From Ephydatia muelleri (Eukaryota > Porifera > Demospongiae > Spongillida > Spongillidae): a stretch of 64,000 nucleotides of DNA. Below the pieces are notes generated by a model. It had not been told where the DNA came from. It saw only the letters and a list, made by a program, of their open reading frames with translations, and searched no databases. Location: contig JABACO010000002.1 in the NCBI GenBank assembly GCA_013339895.1, positions 16,995,686-17,059,685 of the forward strand, given 5' to 3'. Positions 1 through 12,595 of the stretch are shown piece after piece (the first letter of the stretch is position 1; each line of letters begins with the position of its first letter). Made by a program: the position numbers and the translations under genes.

Positions 1-597
1 GGTGCCACTCTTTACAAGTAATACACTGAAAGATAAATGCAAATACCTTTCTTCATATCTAAAATCCCCTATCTTATTAATACCATTCAAGTGGACCAAT
101 ATATCATTTGTCATACTGGTGTACTAAAATGTCATTTTATTATGTTTATTGTAGTGCCTTGATTGCACATGAAAAGTGAGTGTCCTTGGACTCCAAACTA
201 GACCACGATGGGAGACCTTAATGCTTTTCCCCAACCCGCCACTTCCTCTACCCTAGGGGTATATTAAAAACATTGAAGTTAGGAATGGTGTAAAAGTGAG
301 GGAAATGTGTTGAAATGTGATGTCCTTGTACATGTATATAACGGTCCTTGTCCCTGTGTAGACTATCTTGTTGAAGGGATAGGGTTTGTTGAAGGAGAAT
401 GAGTGGAAGGATGTGGGCAGTGCAGGGGGCATGATGGAGCACTGTATATTCCTCCCAGTGGTGCCTTTGTAGTGTCAGTGGAATGTGTTGTTGAACTGGT
501 TGTGGGACCAGTCCTTGAGTACTTTCTATCACTCTGATGAGTAATGTGGATTTCACATAAGTGGAACTCCAACGATGATATGCACTTGTCATTGCAG

Positions 598-696
598 GAC
601 AGATGGACTGCACTAATGAGTGCTTCATTGGCAGGGCACATGGAGTGTGTTAAAGTGTTATTGGATAAGGGTGCAGAGGCCAACATACAGAACACG
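598..696 (+). CDS. Ankyrin repeat exon A1
   Basis: A 99-bp, phase 0-0 exon encoding one 33-residue ANK repeat. The acceptor is attgcag and the repeat starts DRWTALMSASLAGHMECV. The core motifs TALM.AS, GH.ECVKVLL and KGAE.N are clear. The donor is gtcagt rather than the usual gtgagt of the family, which is weaker but still GT. Confidence 0.8.
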
Positions 697-1615
697 GTCA
701 GTGGTCTCATTATACACTGTATGCAATGCAGCTTGTACCCAGAATCCCCAGTAGTGAATGAAAATGTGTACAGAACCCTATTTTGTACATGCAGTGTACA
801 TGCACATGCCATGTTGTTCAATGACTGAATCAAGTACATCTCTAGATGTAAGAAAAGTATGATGGTCGCAAGCTTTACAAAGAATACCCGGAAAGATATG
901 TGCAAATACCCTCATCATGTCTAAAATCCCCCTTCTTATTGATACCGTTCAAGTGGACCAATATATCATTTGTCATGCTGGTGTTCTAAAATGTCACTTA
1001 ATTATGTTTATATTGGTGCCTTGATTGCACACGAAAAGTTAGGGTCCTTGGACTCCAAACATGATCACGATGGGAGACTATAATGTATGTCCCCTTCTCG
1101 CCCCCTCCCAGGGGTTAAATAATAACATTGTAATGAGAAGTTAAAATTTAGTATAAGTGAGGGAATTGTGTTGGTAACATAATTCCATTATGCAAACCAT
1201 GCAAATGTCTAGTGCCACTCTCTTGCAGGTCTCAGTAATAGCTACTTTTATATTACATTCTGGGGATGAGTGCACCGACAAGGCCTTGTGACTGTACGTC
1301 GTCTGTTCTGAGATTGAACTGTGAAGTCCTTGTACATGTATTAACTGTCCTAGTCCCTATGTAGGCCATCCTGACGGAGTAATGGGATTTGTTGTAGGGG
1401 AATGGGCAGAAGTTGTAGGGGAATGAGCAGTGTATGACATCATGTGGCATGAGGGAACACTGTATGTTTCTCCTAGTGGTGCCTTTTTACTGTTAGTGGA
1501 ATGTGTTGTTGAACTGAGTGTGGGGTCAGTCCTTGTGTACTCTTTAACACTCGAATGGGTAGTGTGGATTTGACATTAGTGGTACTCCCACGATAATATG
1601 CACTTGTCATTACAG

Positions 1616-1714
1616 GATGGATGGACCGCACTGATGTTGGCTTCAAAAGTAGGGAACATGAGGTGTGTCAAAGTGCTATTGGATAAGGGTGCAGAGTTCA
1701 ACATACAGGACAAG
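1616..1714 (+). CDS. Ankyrin repeat exon A2
   Basis: 99 bp, phase 0-0, between cattacag and gtaagt. It encodes DGWTALMLASKVGNMRCV followed by KVLLDKGAEFNIQDK. The repeat has GN in place of the GH turn and R for the usual E before CVKVLL. Both splice sites are good. Confidence 0.85.
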
Positions 1715-2618
1715 GTAAGTGGTGTCATTACACACTGTGTACTTGCAATGCAGCATGTACCCAGAATCTCCATTAGAGTATGAAGACGCCCATGGATCCC
1801 TGTTGTGCACATACATGTACATGCCATGTGGTTTAATGACTGAATAAAGTACATCTCTAGATGGAAGGAAAGTATGATGGTCACAAGCTTTACAAATGAT
1901 ACTTGAAAAGATAAATGCATATACCCTTCATCATGTCTAAAACCCCCATCTTATTCAAACCATTCAAGTGGACCAATATTTCATTTGTCATGCTGGTGTA
2001 CTGAAATATCATTTAATGTTGTTTACTTTGGAGACTTGATTGCACTTGAAAAGTGAGTGTCCTTTGGCTCGAAAGAAGAACACGATAGGAGACTATAATA
2101 CATTTCCCCTTAAGGCCCCCTCCCAGGGGTTAATTAAAACCGAGAAGTTAGGAATGGTGCAAAAGTGAGGGAAATAGGTTTGGCACAATATTTCCATTAT
2201 GCAAACTACACAAATGCCTAGTGCTACTCTCTTGCGTGTCTCTGTAATAAAGAAATTCTGCTGATGTGTGCTCCGACAAGGCTTAATTTGCGACTGTGCG
2301 TCGTTTGTTCTCTGATTGAACTGTGATTTCCTTGTACATGTATATAACTATCCTACTCCCTATGTAAACTACTACTATCCTGATAGAGGGATGGAGTTTG
2401 TTGTAGGGGAATGGGTGGAAGGATATTAGCGGTGTATCACATCATTGAGCACGAGGGAGAACTATATGGTCCTCCCAGTGGTGTCTGTTTAGTGTTAGTG
2501 GAATGTGTTGTTGTACAGTGCGTGGGGCTTGTCCTTGTGTACTCTCTATCACTTTGATGAGTAGTTGTGTACTTGACATTGGAGGTACTCCCACGATGGT
2601 ATGCACTTGTCATTACAG

Positions 2619-2717
2619 GATGGATGGAGCACACTGATGATAGCTTCAAAGGCTGGGAACATGGAGTGTGTCAAAGTATTATTGGATAAGGGTGCAGAGG
2701 TTAACATACAGGACACG
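2619..2717 (+). CDS. Ankyrin repeat exon A3
   Basis: 99 bp, phase 0-0, between cattacag and gtgagt. It encodes DGWSTLMIASKAGNMECV followed by KVLLDKGAEVNIQDT. The usual TAL is STL here; the rest fits the family. Confidence 0.85.
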
Positions 2718-3628
2718 GTGAGTGGTCTCAGTATACACTGTATGCAATGTAGTTTGTACCCAGAATCCCCAGTACTGAATGAAGACGTGCACAGAACCCT
2801 ATTTCGTGCATACTGTGTACATGTACATGTACATGCCATGTTGTTCAATGACATAATCAAGTACATCTCTAGATGTAAGGAAAGTATGATGGTCACAAGC
2901 TTTACAAATAATACCCGGAAAGATAAATGCAAATACCCTTCGTCATGTCTAAAATCCCCCATCTTATTGATACCATTCAAGTGGACCAATATCTCTTTTG
3001 TCATGCTGGTGTACTTGAATGTCATTTAATTATGTTTATTTTGGTGTCTTGATTGCACATGAAAAGTGAGTGTCCTCGGACTCCGAACAAGACCACGATG
3101 GGAGACCGTAATGTGTTTCCCCAACTTAACCCCTCCCAGTGGTTAATGAAAAACGTTGTAACGAAAAGTTAGGAATAGTGTAAAAGAGAGGGAAGTTTGT
3201 TGGTAACATAGTTCCGTTATGCAAACTACACAAATGCCTAGTGCCACTCTCTTGCAGGTCTCTGAATAACAACTTTTATATTACATTTTGAGGATGTGTA
3301 CACCGACAAGGCCTGTGACTGGGCATCGTTTGTTCTGTGATTGAACTGTGTTGTCCTTGTACATGTATATAACTATCCTAGTCTCTATGTAGACGAGGGA
3401 TGGGGTTTGTTGTAGGGGAATTTGTGGAAGGATATGAACAGTGTATGACATCATGGGGCATGAGGGAGCACTATATGTTCCTTCCAGTGGTGCCTTTTTA
3501 GTGTCAGTGGAATGTGTTGTTGAACTGGGTGTGGGGTCAGACCTTGTGTACTCTTTATCACTCTGATGGGTAGTGTGGATTTGACAGTAGTGGTACTACC
3601 ACGATGATATGCATAGTTGTCATTACAG

Positions 3629-3727
3629 GATGGATGGACAGCACTGATGTTGGCTTCACAGGTAGGGCACATGGAGTGTGTCAAAGTGCTATTGGATAAG
3701 GCCGCAGAGGTCAACATACAGGACAAG
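3629..3727 (+). CDS. Ankyrin repeat exon A4
   Basis: 99 bp, phase 0-0, between cattacag and gtgagt. It encodes DGWTALMLASQVGHMECV followed by KVLLDKAAEVNIQDK. The glycine of the KGA turn is alanine in this copy. A 2-bp insertion lies in the intron just before the acceptor (gcatagttgtcatt). Confidence 0.85.
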
Positions 3728-4613
3728 GTGAGTGATGTCATACACTGGGTACTTGCAATGCAGCATGTACCCAGAATCCCCAGTAGTGAATGAAGACGTG
3801 CACAGAACCCTGTTATGTGCATACGTGACATGCCATGTTGTTCTATGACTGAATCAAGTACATCTATAGATGTAAGAAAAGTATGATGATCTCAAGCTTT
3901 ATGCATAATACACAGAAAGATAAATGCAAATACCCTTCATCCTGGCTAAAATCTTATTCATACTATTCAAATGGACCAATGTAATCATTTGTCATGTTGG
4001 TGTACTGGATTTTTTATGTTTATTTTTGTAGCCTTGATTGCACATGAAAAGTGAGTGTCCTTGGACTCCAAACAAGACCAGTATTGGAGACCTTAGTGCG
4101 TTCACTCTAACCCCCCTCCCCCTCCCAGGGTTTAATTAACAACATTGTAACGAGAAGTTAGGAATGGTGTAACAGTGAGGGAAATGTGTTGGTAACACAG
4201 TTCCATTATGCAAACTACACAAATGCCTAGTGCCACTCTCTTGCAGATCTCAGTAATGGAGACTTTTGTTTTTCATTCTGGGAATGAGTGCACCGATAAG
4301 GCCTTGTTACTGTGTGTCATTTGTTCCGTGATTGAACTGTGATGTCCTTGTAAATGTATTGTCCTAGTCCCTATGTAGACTATCCTGATGGAGGGATGGA
4401 GTTTATTGTATGAGAATGGGTGGAAGGATATTAGCAGTCTAATATATCATGGGTCATGTGGGAGCACTGTATGTTCCTGCCAGTGGTGCCTCTTTAGTGT
4501 TAGTGGAATGTGTTTTTGAACTTGTCTGTTGGGCTGGTCCTTGTGTACTCTCTATCACTAGTTGTGTATTTGACATTAGTGGTACTCCCACAATGATTCA
4601 CTTGTCATTACAG

Positions 4614-4712
4614 GATGGATGGACCGCAGTGATGAGGGCTTCAAGGGCAGGGCACATGGAGTGTGTCAAAGTGCTTTTGGATATGGGTGCAGAGGTCAAC
4701 ATACAGGACAAG
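4614..4712 (+). CDS. Ankyrin repeat exon A5
   Basis: 99 bp, phase 0-0, between cattacag and gtaagt. It encodes DGWTAVMRASRAGHMECV followed by KVLLDMGAEVNIQDK. Confidence 0.85.
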
Positions 4713-5611
4713 GTAAGTGGTGTCATTATAGACAGTTCACATGCAATGCGGCATGTACCCAGAGTCCCCAGTAGTGAATGAAGACGTGCACAGAACCGAT
4801 TGTGTCCATACAGTGTACATGTACATGCCATGTTGTTTAATGACTGAATGAAGTACATCTCTAGATGTAAGGAAAGTATGATTGTTACTATCTTTACAAA
4901 TAATGCCCGGAACGTTTAATGGAAATACCCTTCATCATGGCTAAAATCCTCCATCTTACTCATACCATTCAAGTGGACCAATATACCATTTGTCATGCAG
5001 GTGAACTGGAATATCATTTAATGATGTTTATTTTGGTGCACATGAAAAGTGAGTGTCCTTGGACTCCAAACAATAACATGATGGGAGACTTCAATGCGTT
5101 TCCCCAACCCGCCCCCTCCTCCTTCCCTGGGGTTATTTAAAAACAATGTAATGAGACAATAGGAATGATGTAAAAGTGAGAGAATGTGTTGGTGACACAG
5201 TTCCATTATGCAAACTACACAGATGCCTAGTGCCACTCTCATGCAGGTCTCTGTAATAACGACTTTTATATTACATTTTGAGGATGAGTGCACGGACAAG
5301 GCCTTGTGGTTGTGCATCGTTTTTTCTGTGATGAACTGTGATATTCTTGTACATGTGTATAACTGCCCTAGTCCCTGGAGGGATGGAGTTTGTTGTAGGG
5401 GAATGATTGGAATGATATTAGCGGTTGTATGACATCATGGGGCACGAGGGAGAACTGTATGTTACTCCCAGTGGTGTCTTTTTAGTGTTAGCGGAATGTG
5501 TTGTAGAACTGTGTGTGGCGCTGGTCCTTGTGTACTCTCTATCACTCTGATGGGTAGTTGTGTATTTGACATTAGTGGTACTCCCATGATGATATGCACT
5601 TGTCATTACAG

Positions 5612-5710
5612 GATGGATGGACTGCACTGATTAGGGCTTCAAGGGAAGGGTATATGGAGTGTGTCAAAGTACTATTGGATAAGGGTGCAGAGATCACCAT
5701 ACAGAACAAG
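5612..5710 (+). CDS. Ankyrin repeat exon A6
   Basis: 99 bp, phase 0-0, between cattacag and gtgagt. It encodes DGWTALIRASREGYMECV followed by KVLLDKGAEITIQNK. A hAT-like element begins 10 bp downstream of the donor, so the next intron is about 1.15 kb longer than usual. Confidence 0.85.
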
Positions 5711-5720
5711 GTGAGTGGTG

Positions 5721-5734
5721 CAGTGGCGGATCCA

Positions 5735-5767
<33 letters not shown>

Positions 5768-6873
5768 GGGGGGGTTGCAACCCCCCCTTTCAGACCCGTA
5801 ATGAATAATATTAACATTCACTAATAGGAAATTCGGAACAAAAGAGAAAGATTCCTAAAGGCGCTTCCACACTAGCAAGGCTAAAAGGCTAACCGAATCG
5901 ATCCGCCTTGCATTGCACATTAATAATCATGTACGTGCACATGTAGATATTAACCACTGATAGATTGATCAATCTTTAATTTCTTACGTAAGCGCATGGT
6001 GCTTACTTGCGTAAGCAAGGTTTACAAGTGTATTCTTTGTATAAAATAACAAGCAACATAGCTTCTGTACTGATGCTAAACAAAAAGTAACGGCGTGCAC
6101 GTGCCTCGTGTAACGGACCCGCGATTTTGTCTTGTCTTGAACACAAGCTTTCTGTGGCATTTCTGTCAGTGCAGAAGGTTATACAATCTACTCTACGTGA
6201 TTGAAAACGATCGCTCAATAAACTACAGTATCACACTGCACTCTAAAGAACAAAACGGGACATTTATGAAAACTCTTACTCAAGTATGCATGCAGTTTTC
6301 TTACTTTAAAAAGTAAGCATTGATCAATCTATATGATTAAACATGAAAATGATTCTACGAGAGATCGAGGCACCGTATACATGTAAATGGTCATGGAGAG
6401 CGCTTGCTAGATATCGCCGAAGTAGTTAATCAATGAGAAGGATCAAAACATATGCAACATCTTTTGGCTTTGATTTCCATGCATGCGTGCACTATAAAGA
6501 AAGAGTACCTGTGGATGAAATCTGCATGCGAGCACATCCCAGAAAACTGTTTCAAGCATCTGATTGTAGTATACATAGATCCAGCAATTCTTATAATCGT
6601 ACATGTAAGTTTCTGAATTATTTGATTCATGAAAAAAATATACAGTTTCCGTTTTTGCACGCAGTTTTATGTAGTGTTTTGAGCATGATATAATAAAAAA
6701 GCGTTGGCGTCTGGGGCTCCGCCCCAGACCCCGCTGGGGGAGCTTACAGCGCTCCCCCAGGCCCCCTAGCTGGGCGGTCGGGGTTACCCCTCCCGCCCCC
6801 GCCCCCACCCCCTTTTATTAATCACTATTAATTAACAACCCCCCCTTTTCTGAAATCCTGGATCCGCCCCTGT
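5721..6873. mobile_element. hAT-like non-autonomous DNA transposon, copy 1
   Basis: The ends are inverted: the left end is CAGTGGCGGATCCAGG and the right end, on the other strand, is CAGGGGCGGATCCAGG. Both ends run into G/C tracts; the left one is 31 G long (5735-5765). The flanks share the 5-bp direct repeat TGGTG. Comparison with the other ANK introns (gtgagtggtgtcatt) shows the intact empty site, so the duplication is real. About 170 bp from the right end is a GC-rich hairpin (near 6703-6760) that recurs inverted in the copy at 44249. No transposase frame is seen. The CAG..CTG ends suit hAT; 5-bp duplications fit the hAT5 subgroup better than classic 8-bp hAT. Confidence 0.75.
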
Positions 6874-7760
6874 GGTGTCATTATACACTGTGTACATGTA
6901 ATGCAGCATGTACCCAGAATCCCCCGTAGTGATCAAAAGACGTGCACAGAACCGATTGTGTCCATACAGTGTACATGTACATGCCATGTGGTTTTATGAC
7001 TGAAACAAGTACATCTTTAGATGTAAGAAATGTATGATGGTTACCAGCTTTACAAATCATACCCGGAAAGATAAATGCAAATACCTTTCTTCATCTCTAA
7101 AATCCCCCATCTTATTAATACCATTCAATGGACTATCATTTTTTAAATTATGTTTATGTTTGTGCCTTGATTTGCACATGAACAGTGAGTGTCCTTGGAC
7201 TCCAAACAAGACAACAATGGGAGACCTTAATGCATTTACCCAACAGGCCACATCTCCTATCCTAGGCGTTGATTAAAAAAAGCATTGTATTTAGAAGTTA
7301 GGAATGGTGTATAAGTGAGGGAAATGTGTTGGTAACATAGTTCCGTTATGCAAACTACATGTACACAAATGCCTAGTGCTACTCTCTTGCAGGTCTCAGT
7401 AATAACGACTTTTACATTACATTCTGGGGATTAGTGCACCGACAAAGCCTTGTGACTTTGCATCGCTTGTTCTGTAATTGAACTGTGCTGTCCTTGTACA
7501 TGTATATAACTGTCCTTGTCCCTGTGTAGAGTATCTTGTTGGAGGGGTAGGGATTGTTGAAGGAAAATGGGTGGAGGATATGGGCAGTGTAGGACATCAT
7601 GTGGCATGAAGGAGCACTGTATGTTCCTCCCAGTGGTGCCTTTTTAGTGTCAGTGGAATGTGTTGTTGAACTGGGTGTGGGGCCAGTCCTTGTGTACTCA
7701 CTGTCATTCTGATGGGTGTGGATTCGACATTAGTACGATGATATGCTCTTGTCATTACAG

Positions 7761-7859
7761 GATGGATGGACCGCACTAATGAGTGCTTCATTGGCAGGGC
7801 ACATGGAGTGTGTCAAAGTGTTATTGGATAAGGGTGCAGAGGTCAACATACAGGACATG
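7761..7859 (+). CDS. Ankyrin repeat exon A7
   Basis: 99 bp, phase 0-0, between cattacag and gtgagt. It encodes DGWTALMSASLAGHMECV followed by KVLLDKGAEVNIQDM. It is nearly identical to exon A1, and the flanking introns also match that unit, so A1 and A7 look like a recent pair. Confidence 0.88.
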
Positions 7860-8195
7860 GTGAGTGGTCTCATACACTGTATGCAATGCAGCTTGTACCC
7901 AGAATCCCCAATAGTGAATGAAGACATGCACAGAACCCTATTTTGTGTACATGTACATGCCATGTTGTTCAATAACTGAATCAAGTATGAATGAAGTACT
8001 TCTCTAGATGTAAGGAAAGTATGATAGTCACAAGCTTTACAAATAATAACCCGAATCATAAATGCAAATACCCTTCATCATATCTAAAATCCCCTATCTT
8101 TTTCAAACCATTCAAGTGGACCAATATATCATTTGTCATGCTGGTGTACTGGAATATCATTTAATTATGCTTGTTTTGATGCCTTGATTGCACAT

Positions 8196-8365
8196 GTAGC
8201 GCGTCCGCACCAGTCACAGCAACAGTCAGTAACCAGAATGTCTCATACCACACACACAGGTATATATGTAAAGTATATCTAGATCTTTCTAGATCTTTCT
8301 AGTGTGCGTGCATGTCATGTGCTTGGTTAACACCAGAGGTGCAAAGTAACTGGCACTACACACAT
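8196..8365. other. Short insertion in an ANK intron, unknown family
   Basis: About 160 bp interrupts the intron sequence that reads gattgcacatgaaaagtg in the other units. It contains a doubled block of tagatctttc and a short CA run (cacacacacagg). It may be flanked by a degenerate cacatg repeat. No tRNA-like box or poly-A tail is seen, so I do not call it a SINE. Boundaries are approximate. Confidence 0.4.
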
Positions 8366-8888
8366 GAACTCCAAAGAAGAACACAATTGCACCCTCTCAG
8401 GGGTTAATTTAAAACATTGTAACAAGAAAATAGGAATGGTGTAAAAGTGAGGGAAATGTGTTATTAACATAGTTAGTATGCAAACTACACCAATGCGTAG
8501 TGCCGCTCTCTAGCAGGTCTCAGCGACATTTATATGACTTACTGGGTTGAGTGCATCGACAATGCCTTGTGACTTTGCATCATTTGTTCAGTGATTGAAC
8601 TTTGACGTCCTTGTACATGTACACTGTCCTTGTCCCTGCGTAGACTTTCCTGATGGAGGGATGGGGTTTGTTGTAGGGGAATTGGGGGAAGGATATTAGC
8701 GGTGTATGACATCAAGGGGCTTGAGGGAGCACTGTATGTTCCTCCCAGTGGTGCCTTTTTAGTGTTAGTGGAATGTGTTGTTGAACTGTGTTTGGGGCTT
8801 GTCCTTGTGTACTCTCTATCACTCTGATGGGTAGTTGTGTATTTGATATTGGCTGTACTCCCATGGTGATATGCTCTTGTCAATACAG

Positions 8889-8987
8889 GCTGGATGGACC
8901 ACATTGATGATAGCTTCAAAGGCTGGGCACATGGAGTGTGTCAAAGTGCTATTAGATAAGGGTGCAGAGGTCAACATGCAGACCTGG
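8889..8987 (+). CDS. Ankyrin repeat exon A8
   Basis: 99 bp, phase 0-0, between caatacag and gtgagt. It encodes AGWTTLMIASKAGHMECV followed by KVLLDKGAEVNMQTW. The NMQTW ending is otherwise seen only in copy C units (51637, 54102, 57203), which suggests exchange between the arrays. It is the last ANK exon before Roc exon 1. Confidence 0.85.
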
Positions 8988-9510
8988 GTGAGTGGTGTCA
9001 TTATACACTGTGTGCATGCAATGTAGCAGGGTAAAATCAATTAAAAAAAAAGGTGACATCTTCAAATCCTCTCCAAAAATTTCCCACTGGATGAGGTCAT
9101 TGTCCAGTATATATTGACGCTGGTACTTCATCCAGAGATCAAACCACTTTTGAACTGTGTGGGTTCAAAGTTTTGACCCTTTGTATAAACAAATCATAGC
9201 AATGGGGGCGTTTCTCTCTATAACTCAAGTTGACCTTACAGTAAGAAACTAAAAAATGCACTGAAGGATATGGTAACCCACCTAGTACCCAACTTCACTT
9301 CATCATTGGACAATTAGTCATTAATTGTGGGTTTATTGCAAAAAGAAGGGTAACATGTTTAAGTTTTAATTGTCAAAAAGTGTATTGCAATAATTAAACG
9401 AAATTTTGACGATTGGGTTCCTGGATGATCGTGCAATTAATATGGTAACTTTTATGTTAGACTTCAAAGGTTTTAAATCAAAAATATGAAAAAACACAGA
9501 ATACATTTGT

Positions 9511-10063
9511 ACCATATCATTTGGTTTGAACAGCTGACCACAAGTTTAGATAAGCATACATGTATAATCGACAACGGAATATTTATCACAAATCATTTAG
9601 TAATAGTGTGGCTTGCAGCCCATCTGCACTGGGAATGTTGTATACTCGACCCGTCGATGTAATTGGGCTAGTCTTCATTAAAACCTGGGCATGGCTGATT
9701 ACTAGTTCATCCAGCCTACGTGGAAAAGATAATGACGGGGAAGATCCAGCTGGATGAAAAAATTGCTTCTGGTCATCATATTTCTCCATCACCAAAGCCA
9801 AAAATTGAAAGTTCGATTTTTTCATCCTGCTGGACCTACCCTGTCATTTTCTTTCCCCCGCAGGCTGGATGAACTAGTAATCAGACATGCCCATCTTTTA
9901 ATGAAGACTAGCCTAATTACATCGACGGGTCGAGTGTACGACATTCCCAGTGCAGATGGGCTGCAAGCTACACTATTACTAAATGATTTGCAGATAGATA
10001 TTCCGTTGTTGATTATACACGTATGCTTGTGTAAACTCAGCTGTTCAAACCAAATGATATGGT
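9511..10063. mobile_element. Foldback element with ~250-bp inverted arms
   Basis: The arm at 9511-9764 pairs with the arm at about 9818-10063. Shared landmarks are accatatcatttggtttgaa in the left arm and its reverse complement near 10042-10063, and ctagttcatccagcct near 9703 against aggctggatgaactag near 9862. The loop is about 50 bp. The arms differ at roughly one base in ten, judged by eye. Sequence from 9030 to 9510 is also foreign to the ANK unit but has no recognisable identity. Confidence 0.75.
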
Positions 10064-11234
10064 ATCTGTGTACCAGTATGCAAACTAAACAAATGCCTAG
10101 TGCCACTCTCTTGCAGATCTCAGTAATAACGACTTTTATATCACCGACAAGGCCTTGTGACTGTGCGTCATTTGTTTCATGATTGAATTGTGATGTCCTC
10201 GTACTTATCTGTTTAAATATATAAACAAGACCGCGATGGGAGACCTTAATGCGTTTCCCAACCCGCCCCTCCCAGGTTTAATTAAAACATTGTAATGAGA
10301 AGTTAGGATTGGTGTAAAAGGTAGGGAAATGTGTTGGTAACAAAGTACCAGTATGCAGACTACACAAATGCCTGGTGCCCTTCCCTTGCTGGTCTCAGTT
10401 ATAACGACTTTTATGTTACGTTCTGTGGTTAAGTGCTCCGACAAGGCCTTGGGACTTGTGCGTCATATGTTCTGTGATTGAAATGTGATGTCCTTGTCTG
10501 TTCTCGTCCCTGTGTAGACTATCCTGATGGAGGGATGGGGTTTGTTGTAGGGGAATGAGTGGAAGGATATTAGCAGTGCTTGATATCATGTGGTATGAGG
10601 GAGCACTGTATGTTCTGATGTGGTGGGAGTTCCACCCTTTAGTGTTGATACAAAGGGATGGGACTTCTGTGGAGACTAAGTCGTATGTCTTTTGAGAGCA
10701 TGGGAGTTAGTTTTTAACCAGTACAAGATCCAAATAACTGGGTAACATGGGTGGTTGTTAATGTTTGTTGTTGATTGGACAGGGGTAGCTGTTAGCCTGT
10801 TAGGTTGACCACTGGCCTTACATGTGACCATACATGGTATGATTGGACATAGGTACTTGATTACCAGATTAACGCATTCTTGAGCAATCGGATTTGATAG
10901 AATGGCGCAAGAAAACAATCCTGCATGTACATTAAATAGCAAACAGGCTTCACGACACAATATGTCTGTAGTGCAAAATGTGGGACTGTTTTTCTTTTGT
11001 ACGATTCCATCAAACCCCACTGTACCATGAGTCAACCTTGTCTTGTTGCATCACCCAAATTCTACATTTTGTTTGTCATTCTTCAGATAGACCACACTAG
11101 CAGATAACAACTTTGGTATTGTGGGTGTAAGTTTATTGCTGATGTAGTACAAGGATGGACTTTAATTATACCTGTATTGAGTATGCTAAAACCTCTTCAA
11201 TGACTGCAAGTTAATCCATTGCTTCAACCACTAG

Positions 11235-11504
11235 TCTGGTGATACTGCTCTACATTTAGCTGTTAGAGCTACAGAGGTTGAAGAGAAAGATAAGATCAGC
11301 TGTGTAAGAACACTCCTGTTCCATCCTGGTATTGATGTCAACCTCAAGAACTTTGAAGGACGTACGACCATGAGGGATGCGGGGTATGGATCCCTCAGTG
11401 TGTTCAATCAGGTGCTGAAAACGTGCAATGACTTTCCTGCTGATTCCTATGGAAAGGTTGTGTTATGTGGAAATTCAGGAGCTGGGAAAAGTACACTGGC
11501 TCAG
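11235..11504 (+). CDS. Copy A Roc exon 1: last ankyrin repeat plus Roc P-loop
   Basis: A 270-bp, phase 0-0 exon between ccactag and gtaatg. It starts SGDTALHLAVRATEVEEK, a canonical ANK repeat start, continues through LLFHPGIDVNL, and ends in the Walker A/G1 motif GNSGAGKST followed by LAQ. The P-loop is preceded by the beta strand KVVLC, as in Roc domains. The same exon is found at 24249 and 61904. Confidence 0.85.
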
Positions 11505-11888
11505 GTAATGTAAGCGTTGTATGCTTGGGAACAAGTGTTAGATTGATTACATTCATGCATCAAGTTATGTTCTCAGCTACCCAATGCTGAAAATATCCAG
11601 TATAGAAGTCTGCACATCTATAATATGGTTATGTCATACATGTGCACACTATGGCTATGTAGCTTGTATATAATCAGTGCTTGCTACATTTACAGTATTC
11701 TTCATGTATAGTTCGCTAACAGTACATTGTTTACGCATATTTACAGTCACATGGGTGTCCTTGTTTGAGTTGTATCATACATGTATTACTGATGGGTATG
11801 TAAAAGGTTGAGAAATTAATGCATCTTTGTTTATTGTTGTCTATCATGATGATGTGACTTAAACGCTGTATCATTCTTCTAATTAAAG

Positions 11889-11933
11889 GCCATTATCAAC
11901 ATTTCAAAACCAACAGCAACTCGTTTAGCAAAT
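11889..11933 (+). CDS. Copy A Roc exon 2 (45-bp small exon)
   Basis: Fifteen codons, AIINISKPTATRLAN, between attaaag and gtaagaatg. It is phase 0-0 and joins the P-loop exon to the COR exon in frame. The same 45 bp with intact splice sites is kept at 25052 and 62715, which is the main evidence that it is an exon. Confidence 0.7.
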
Positions 11934-12595
11934 GTAAGAATGTGTTACTAATGTCTATGGTGGAACATAGAGCACTATGAATGTGTATGGATCCCTGTGT
12001 AATTATAGCACCATACATGTACATGTATATGCCCTAAACTAAGCCTCACTATCTCAGATTGAGGTGGTTGAAATATTATGTATGCATTCAGGTATTACAC
12101 TAGGTTTGTTTTGTACATTTAGCACATGCAGCCAAGTGTTTCTCTTTTTTCTGTACAGAGGCGTTAAGTAGCACACCAATAAGAGAAGACTTGTTTTGGG
12201 GGAAGGGAATAAAGCTTGATATTTCACATTAAATGCAACATTTCACTGATGGAAATTGTGTATTCATGCCAAATCATAGTTGTCTACACTCCACTGACAT
12301 CTACACCAAAAGTGGGTATAGTGTATGATTTTATTGTACAAGTGTCATGCACAAAGATTAAGAAATTGTTCAGATTTGTACCACATGTGCAACCTCTATC
12401 AGCTAACAATGTCTGTGATGTCAAAAGTAAGCACAGATGCCTACAGGATACAAGACCTCTTTCATGGAAAAACAATATCATCCTATAGTTAATCATTGTA
12501 ATAACACAAATATGAAATGTGTGAAAGTACATTATATACCTTAGCGCTACCATAATCAAGACAATGTATGGGTTCCGACCTCATTTTGGATGCTA

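Larger units (their letters stand above)
1..9030 (+). repeat. Tandem array 1 of ~1-kb ANK units
   Basis: Exon starts lie 1018, 1003, 1010, 985 and 998 bp apart before the transposon-bearing unit. Intron sequence repeats along with the exon. Landmarks in each unit are tctctagatgtaaggaaag, caagtggaccaatat, gaccacgatgggagacct, ctagtgccactctcttgcag and gatggagggatggggtttgt. The array continues to the left of the window. Confidence 0.9.

Noticed and set aside
8196-8365. SINE
   Set aside because: No tRNA-like A/B boxes or A-rich tail recognised.
1-9030. CRISPR-like array (regular repeats with spacers)
   Set aside because: Repeats are ~1 kb units with coding exons and splice sites in animal DNA; nothing like short direct repeats with unique spacers.
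11235-11504. NACHT/NLR or STAND ATPase reading of the P-loop
   Set aside because: The downstream exon has DLAGHH and GTHxD (G3 and G4 of Ras-like/Roc GTPases) followed by COR features, not Walker B or NB-ARC motifs.
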